Origin: Nocardioides sp.
Lineage (GTDB): Bacteria > Actinomycetota > Actinomycetes > Propionibacteriales > Nocardioidaceae
Assembly: GCA_030452025.1 (NCBI GenBank)
Contig: JAKDNC010000194.1
Coordinates: 1-6,851 of the forward strand
Length of the DNA stretch: 6,851 bases
Direction: 5' to 3'
Position numbers and translations under genes: made by a program
Shown here: in pieces, positions 6,158 to 6,851 of the stretch
How positions within the stretch are numbered: the first letter of the stretch is position 1
Layout: every line of letters starts with the position of its first letter
Notes under the pieces: model-generated
What the model was told of the DNA's origin: nothing
Seen by the model: only the letters and a program-made list of their open reading frames with translations
The model's database searches: none

Positions 6158-6163
6158 CGCGGC

Positions 6164-6640
6164 ATGACGGCGCATCAGAAGAGTCACCCCGGAGGACGGC
6201 CCGGAAAGCGGCCCGGACAACACAGGGACCGTCACGACCACGGGATGCGTGGACCAGCGATCCTGCCGCCACTGCGCCCCGGGGGGCTGGTCGCACCGGG
6301 ACGGCCGTCCCCGCGGCAACGCTTCGACGCGCTGGCACTGGGGATCGTGGCCGAGGTCGACGCCCTCTGGCAGCACCGGCTCGGACTGGTGGAGTACGCC
6401 GTCGAGGACGCACCGATGATCCCCGACGACTGGGACGACTCGGTGCCGCTCTCCTCACTGGTCCGCGGCACCGGCGCGACGCCGACGCGCCTGGTCATCT
6501 TCCGGCGACCGATCGAGCACCGCTGCCCGGACCGCGAGACGTTGGAGTCGCTCGTCTTCATGGTCGTCGTGGAACAGGTCGCCGAATTGCTCGGGATCGA
6601 GCCGGACCAGGTGCATCCGCGCTACCGCCGCGACGCCTGA
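6164..6640 (+). CDS. Metallopeptidase family protein, zinc motif apparently lost
   Basis: A 158-residue soluble protein of the short zincin-like family that neighbours DUF3499 in actinobacteria (Rv3259-like, as I recall). Residues 1-27 are basic and His-rich. The family body starts at GMRGPAILPP (27-36), followed by RFDALALGIVAEVDALW (53-69), VEYAVEDAP (76-84), LVIFRRPIEHR (110-120) and the helix VVVEQVAELLGIEP (134-147). In active members this helix carries HExxHxxG; aligned on G144 the metal and catalytic positions here are E137, Q138 and E141, so zinc hydrolysis is unlikely. As I recall, a Streptomyces relative has His-Glu where F132-M133 stand here. ATG 6164 was chosen over the in-frame ATG at 6245 because the RDRH...GMRGP stretch before M28 also looks conserved and the promoter spacing fits. 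It converges on the PDZ gene 18 bp downstream. Confidence 0.82.
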   Translation: MTAHQKSHPGGRPGKRPGQHRDRHDHGMRGPAILPPLRPGGLVAPGRPSPRQRFDALALGIVAEVDALWQHRLGLVEYAVEDAPMIPDDWDDSVPLSSLVRGTGATPTRLVIFRRPIEHRCPDRETLESLVFMVVVEQVAELLGIEPDQVHPRYRRDA

Positions 6641-6658
6641 CCCACCGGGCCGACTGGT

Positions 6659-6851
6659 TCAGCCGACCTTGGAGCCGAGCGTGACCTTGATCGACTTCTC
6701 GTCGCCGTCGCGGTCCACGGTCAGGGTCACTTCTTCGCCGGGCTGGTGCGCCCGGATCGCCACGATCAACGTGGGACTGTCGGTCACCAGCCGATCGTCG
6801 AGCGCGGTCACGACAGCGCCTTCCTCGAGACCTCCGGCCGCGGCCGGGCTG
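6659..6851 (-). CDS. C-terminal PDZ domain of a probable HtrA/DegP-like serine protease (5' part beyond the right edge)
   Basis: The last 63 codons of a gene whose start lies outside the window. The peptide begins SPAAAGGLEEGAVVTALD and continues with DRLVTDSPTLIVAIRAHQPG and EEVTLTVDRDGDEKSIKV, then ends LGSKVG before TGA. This is the usual C-terminal half of a PDZ domain in secreted or membrane-anchored trypsin-like proteases (HtrA, DegP, PepD): SPAxxGGLxxGxVV, then LxxAIRxxxPGxxVxLTVxRDG. The protease domain is not visible, so other PDZ proteins remain possible. It ends 18 bp from the convergent metallopeptidase-family gene. I see no hairpin terminator in that gap. Confidence 0.85.
   Translation of the reverse strand, partial: SPAAAGGLEEGAVVTALDDRLVTDSPTLIVAIRAHQPGEEVTLTVDRDGDEKSIKVTLGSKVG

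Noticed and set aside
6641..6658. Bidirectional terminator between the convergent genes
   Set aside because: The 18-bp gap and its flanks hold a direct repeat (GCCGAC) but no convincing hairpin or T-run.
5764..6684. 306-codon plus-strand frame spanning DUF3499 and the metallopeptidase-family gene
   Set aside because: Arg/Ala/Gly-rich shadow frame with no recognisable domain; both covered genes have family motifs in other frames.

Overview
The window is GC-rich, densely packed chromosomal DNA from an actinobacterium. The gene set (mtrA, ahcY, the manB / Trm112 / SIS-like cluster, DUF3499 and an actinobacterial metallopeptidase-family protein) matches a neighbourhood known from Streptomyces and Mycobacterium. 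The protein sequences look most like a Nocardioides-type member of the Propionibacteriales, but that genus-level impression comes from memory and was not tested by a search. No rRNA, tRNA, transposase, integrase, CRISPR array or defence gene is visible.

Layout, left to right. All genes are on the minus strand except one. Positions 1-435 hold the N-terminal 145 codons of the response regulator MtrA. Positions 446-1876 hold ahcY, S-adenosylhomocysteine hydrolase. Positions 1997-3061 hold a DUF808 (YedI-like) membrane protein whose C-terminus is a 12-bp tandem repeat. Positions 3129-4157 hold a divergent SIS / phosphoglucose-phosphomannose isomerase-like protein. Positions 4171-4335 hold a 54-residue Trm112-type zinc protein, too short for most ORF callers. 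Positions 4332-5702 hold a phosphomannomutase/phosphoglucomutase (ManB). Positions 5740-6114 hold a DUF3499 protein. Positions 6164-6640 (plus strand) hold a metallopeptidase-family protein without a recognisable HExxH. Positions 6659-6851 hold the C-terminal PDZ domain of a probable HtrA-like serine protease that runs off the right edge. No gene-free stretch exceeds about 120 bp.

How the genes fit together. ManB makes mannose-1-phosphate (and probably glucose-1-phosphate) for glycan and cell-envelope precursors. The Trm112 protein and the SIS-like protein follow it in an operon with a 4-bp GTGA overlap and a 13-bp gap. AhcY removes S-adenosylhomocysteine left by methyltransferases. MtrA, one of the main cell-envelope and cell-division regulators of actinobacteria, sits 10 bp after ahcY and may be co-transcribed with it.

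The window looks mostly like conserved core genome rather than an accessory island, and I see no convincing new multi-gene system. The observations most worth checking are: (i) an identical TAGGCT -10-like element just before manB, the metallopeptidase-family gene and the ahcY leader, at a spacing that predicts leaderless mRNAs for the first two; (ii) a nine-copy 12-bp coding minisatellite that gives the DUF808 protein a His/Pro-switching tail; (iii) a hexanucleotide repeat abutting the ribosome binding site of that same gene; and (iv) likely loss of catalytic residues in two proteins.
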